A stretch of DNA of 64,000 nucleotides from [Bacillus] selenitireducens MLS10. GTDB taxonomy: Bacteria > Bacillota > Bacilli > Bacillales > Salisediminibacteriaceae. The translations under genes were made by a program, and so were the position numbers. The notes under the pieces are model-generated. The model did not search any database and was not told where the DNA came from. It saw nothing but the letters and a program-made list of their open reading frames with translations. This document shows, in pieces, positions 63,464-64,000 of this stretch; position 1 is the stretch's first letter, and the number at the start of each line of letters is the position of its first letter. The stretch lies in contig NC_014219.1 in the NCBI RefSeq assembly GCF_000093085.1, positions 372,001 to 436,000 on the forward strand. The letters run 5' to 3'.

Positions 63464-64000
63464 AGAAACGGCTGATCACCATCCTCAAAAAAATCGGGCT
63501 CTATACGGCGTTGATGATCGGAGTGATTCTCTCGACGTTTCCGTTCTATTGGATGTTCATCGGGGCGACGAATCCGTCCGGAGCGATCTTTAGCGTACCC
63601 CCGAATCTGTTGCCGGGCGATCATTTCATGGAGAATTTTCGTAATCTGAATGAAGGTGTCGGGATTATCAGGGTCATGATGAACTCGCTGATCATCGCTT
63701 TGACGTTCACGTTTTTCAGCGTCATGATCTCGGCGTCGGCTGGGTATGCCTTTGCGAAGTATAAGTTTAAAGGGCGCGACCCGATCTTCTTTATGCTGCT
63801 TTTGGCGATTATGATTCCGTATCACGTGACACTGATTCCGCTCTTTCAGCTGATGGCGGATCTCGGCTGGCTTAACACATACCGGGCGGTTATCCTGCCT
63901 CACCTGGCTTATCCGTTTGCGATTTTTCTGATGCGGCAAAACATGCGTTCAGTACCTGATGCATTAATCGAAGCGGCAAGGGTTGACGGGGCTGGTGAAT
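63460..64000 (+). CDS. ABC sugar transporter permease, MalG type (partial, runs off the right edge)
   Basis: ATG 63460 overlaps the preceding stop (ATGA). The 180 visible codons start MKKRLITILKKIGLYTALM and include helices near residues 15-33, 75-97, 105-128 and 140-155, plus the start of the EAA motif, EAARVDGAGE, at the window end. The gene is cut by the boundary, not truncated in nature as far as can be seen. No ATPase gene is visible; it may be encoded elsewhere, as with shared MsmX-type ATPases. Confidence 0.92.
   Translation, partial: MKKRLITILKKIGLYTALMIGVILSTFPFYWMFIGATNPSGAIFSVPPNLLPGDHFMENFRNLNEGVGIIRVMMNSLIIALTFTFFSVMISASAGYAFAKYKFKGRDPIFFMLLLAIMIPYHVTLIPLFQLMADLGWLNTYRAVILPHLAYPFAIFLMRQNMRSVPDALIEAARVDGAGE

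Overview
The window looks like chromosomal DNA of a low-to-mid-GC Firmicute of the family Bacillaceae. Evidence is the B. subtilis-like order salA-kbaA, 5S/tRNA genes, sigW-rsiW, cdaA-cdaR-glmM-glmS, the glmS ribozyme, and PerR-, MhqR- and cre-like sites. The proteins are unusually rich in Asp/Glu, as in haloalkaliphilic lineages such as Salisediminibacterium ([Bacillus] selenitireducens); that genus-level guess is inference. About 50 protein genes are supported, plus one 5S rRNA, four tRNAs, one ribozyme, one riboswitch and one group II intron.

Layout. 1-7.9 kb: heterodimeric multidrug ABC exporter (bmrCD-like) with a possible leader peptide, polysaccharide deacetylase, methyltransferase, aldo/keto reductase. 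7.9-13.5 kb: Na+/amino-acid symporter, UbiD decarboxylase, salA, kbaA. 13.5-14.0 kb: 5S rRNA without 16S/23S, then tRNA-Asn, -Thr, -Glu, -Gln. 14.1-23.7 kb: sigW-rsiW, the c-di-AMP/glucosamine operon, a GntR-ABC operon and glmS behind its ribozyme. 23.8-29.7 kb: ring-cleaving dioxygenase under an MhqR-type palindrome, a PrsA-like lipoprotein, an AbgT transporter, and an EamA exporter under a guanidine-I riboswitch. 29.7-38.6 kb: peroxide-stress genes (katG, ahpC-ahpF, OsmC) with PerR-like boxes, DUF4317, cdd. 38.0-42.7 kb: TetR regulator divergent from an MMPL exporter and a heptad-repeat partner. 42.7-46 kb: GNAT, AAC(3)-like and SRAP genes, and a DUF2804 gene with a cre-like site. 46-49.1 kb: ECF sigma factor, short one-TM protein and large TPR/regulatory-domain protein, translationally coupled. 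49.4-53.3 kb: UbiX, a class C-like group II intron placed just after the ubiX terminator, and glutamate dehydrogenase. 53.5-58 kb: RlmA-like methyltransferase, convergent GNAT, a methyltransferase interrupted by a stop codon, a chemoreceptor. 58-64 kb: htpX-lemA, then a ROK regulator and an ABC sugar importer running off the right edge, linked by three related AT-rich operator-like sites.

The recurring theme is envelope and chemical stress: toxic-compound export (bmrCD, MMPL, EamA), peroxide and quinone defence (katG, ahpCF, OsmC, the dioxygenase), envelope stress (SigW, HtpX, a second ECF module) and cell-wall precursor supply (glmM, glmS, CdaA). Items most worth a second look are the guanidine riboswitch-EamA pairing, the ECF/one-TM/TPR module, the group II intron at the glutamate dehydrogenase upstream region, the ROK operators and the stop codon in the methyltransferase.
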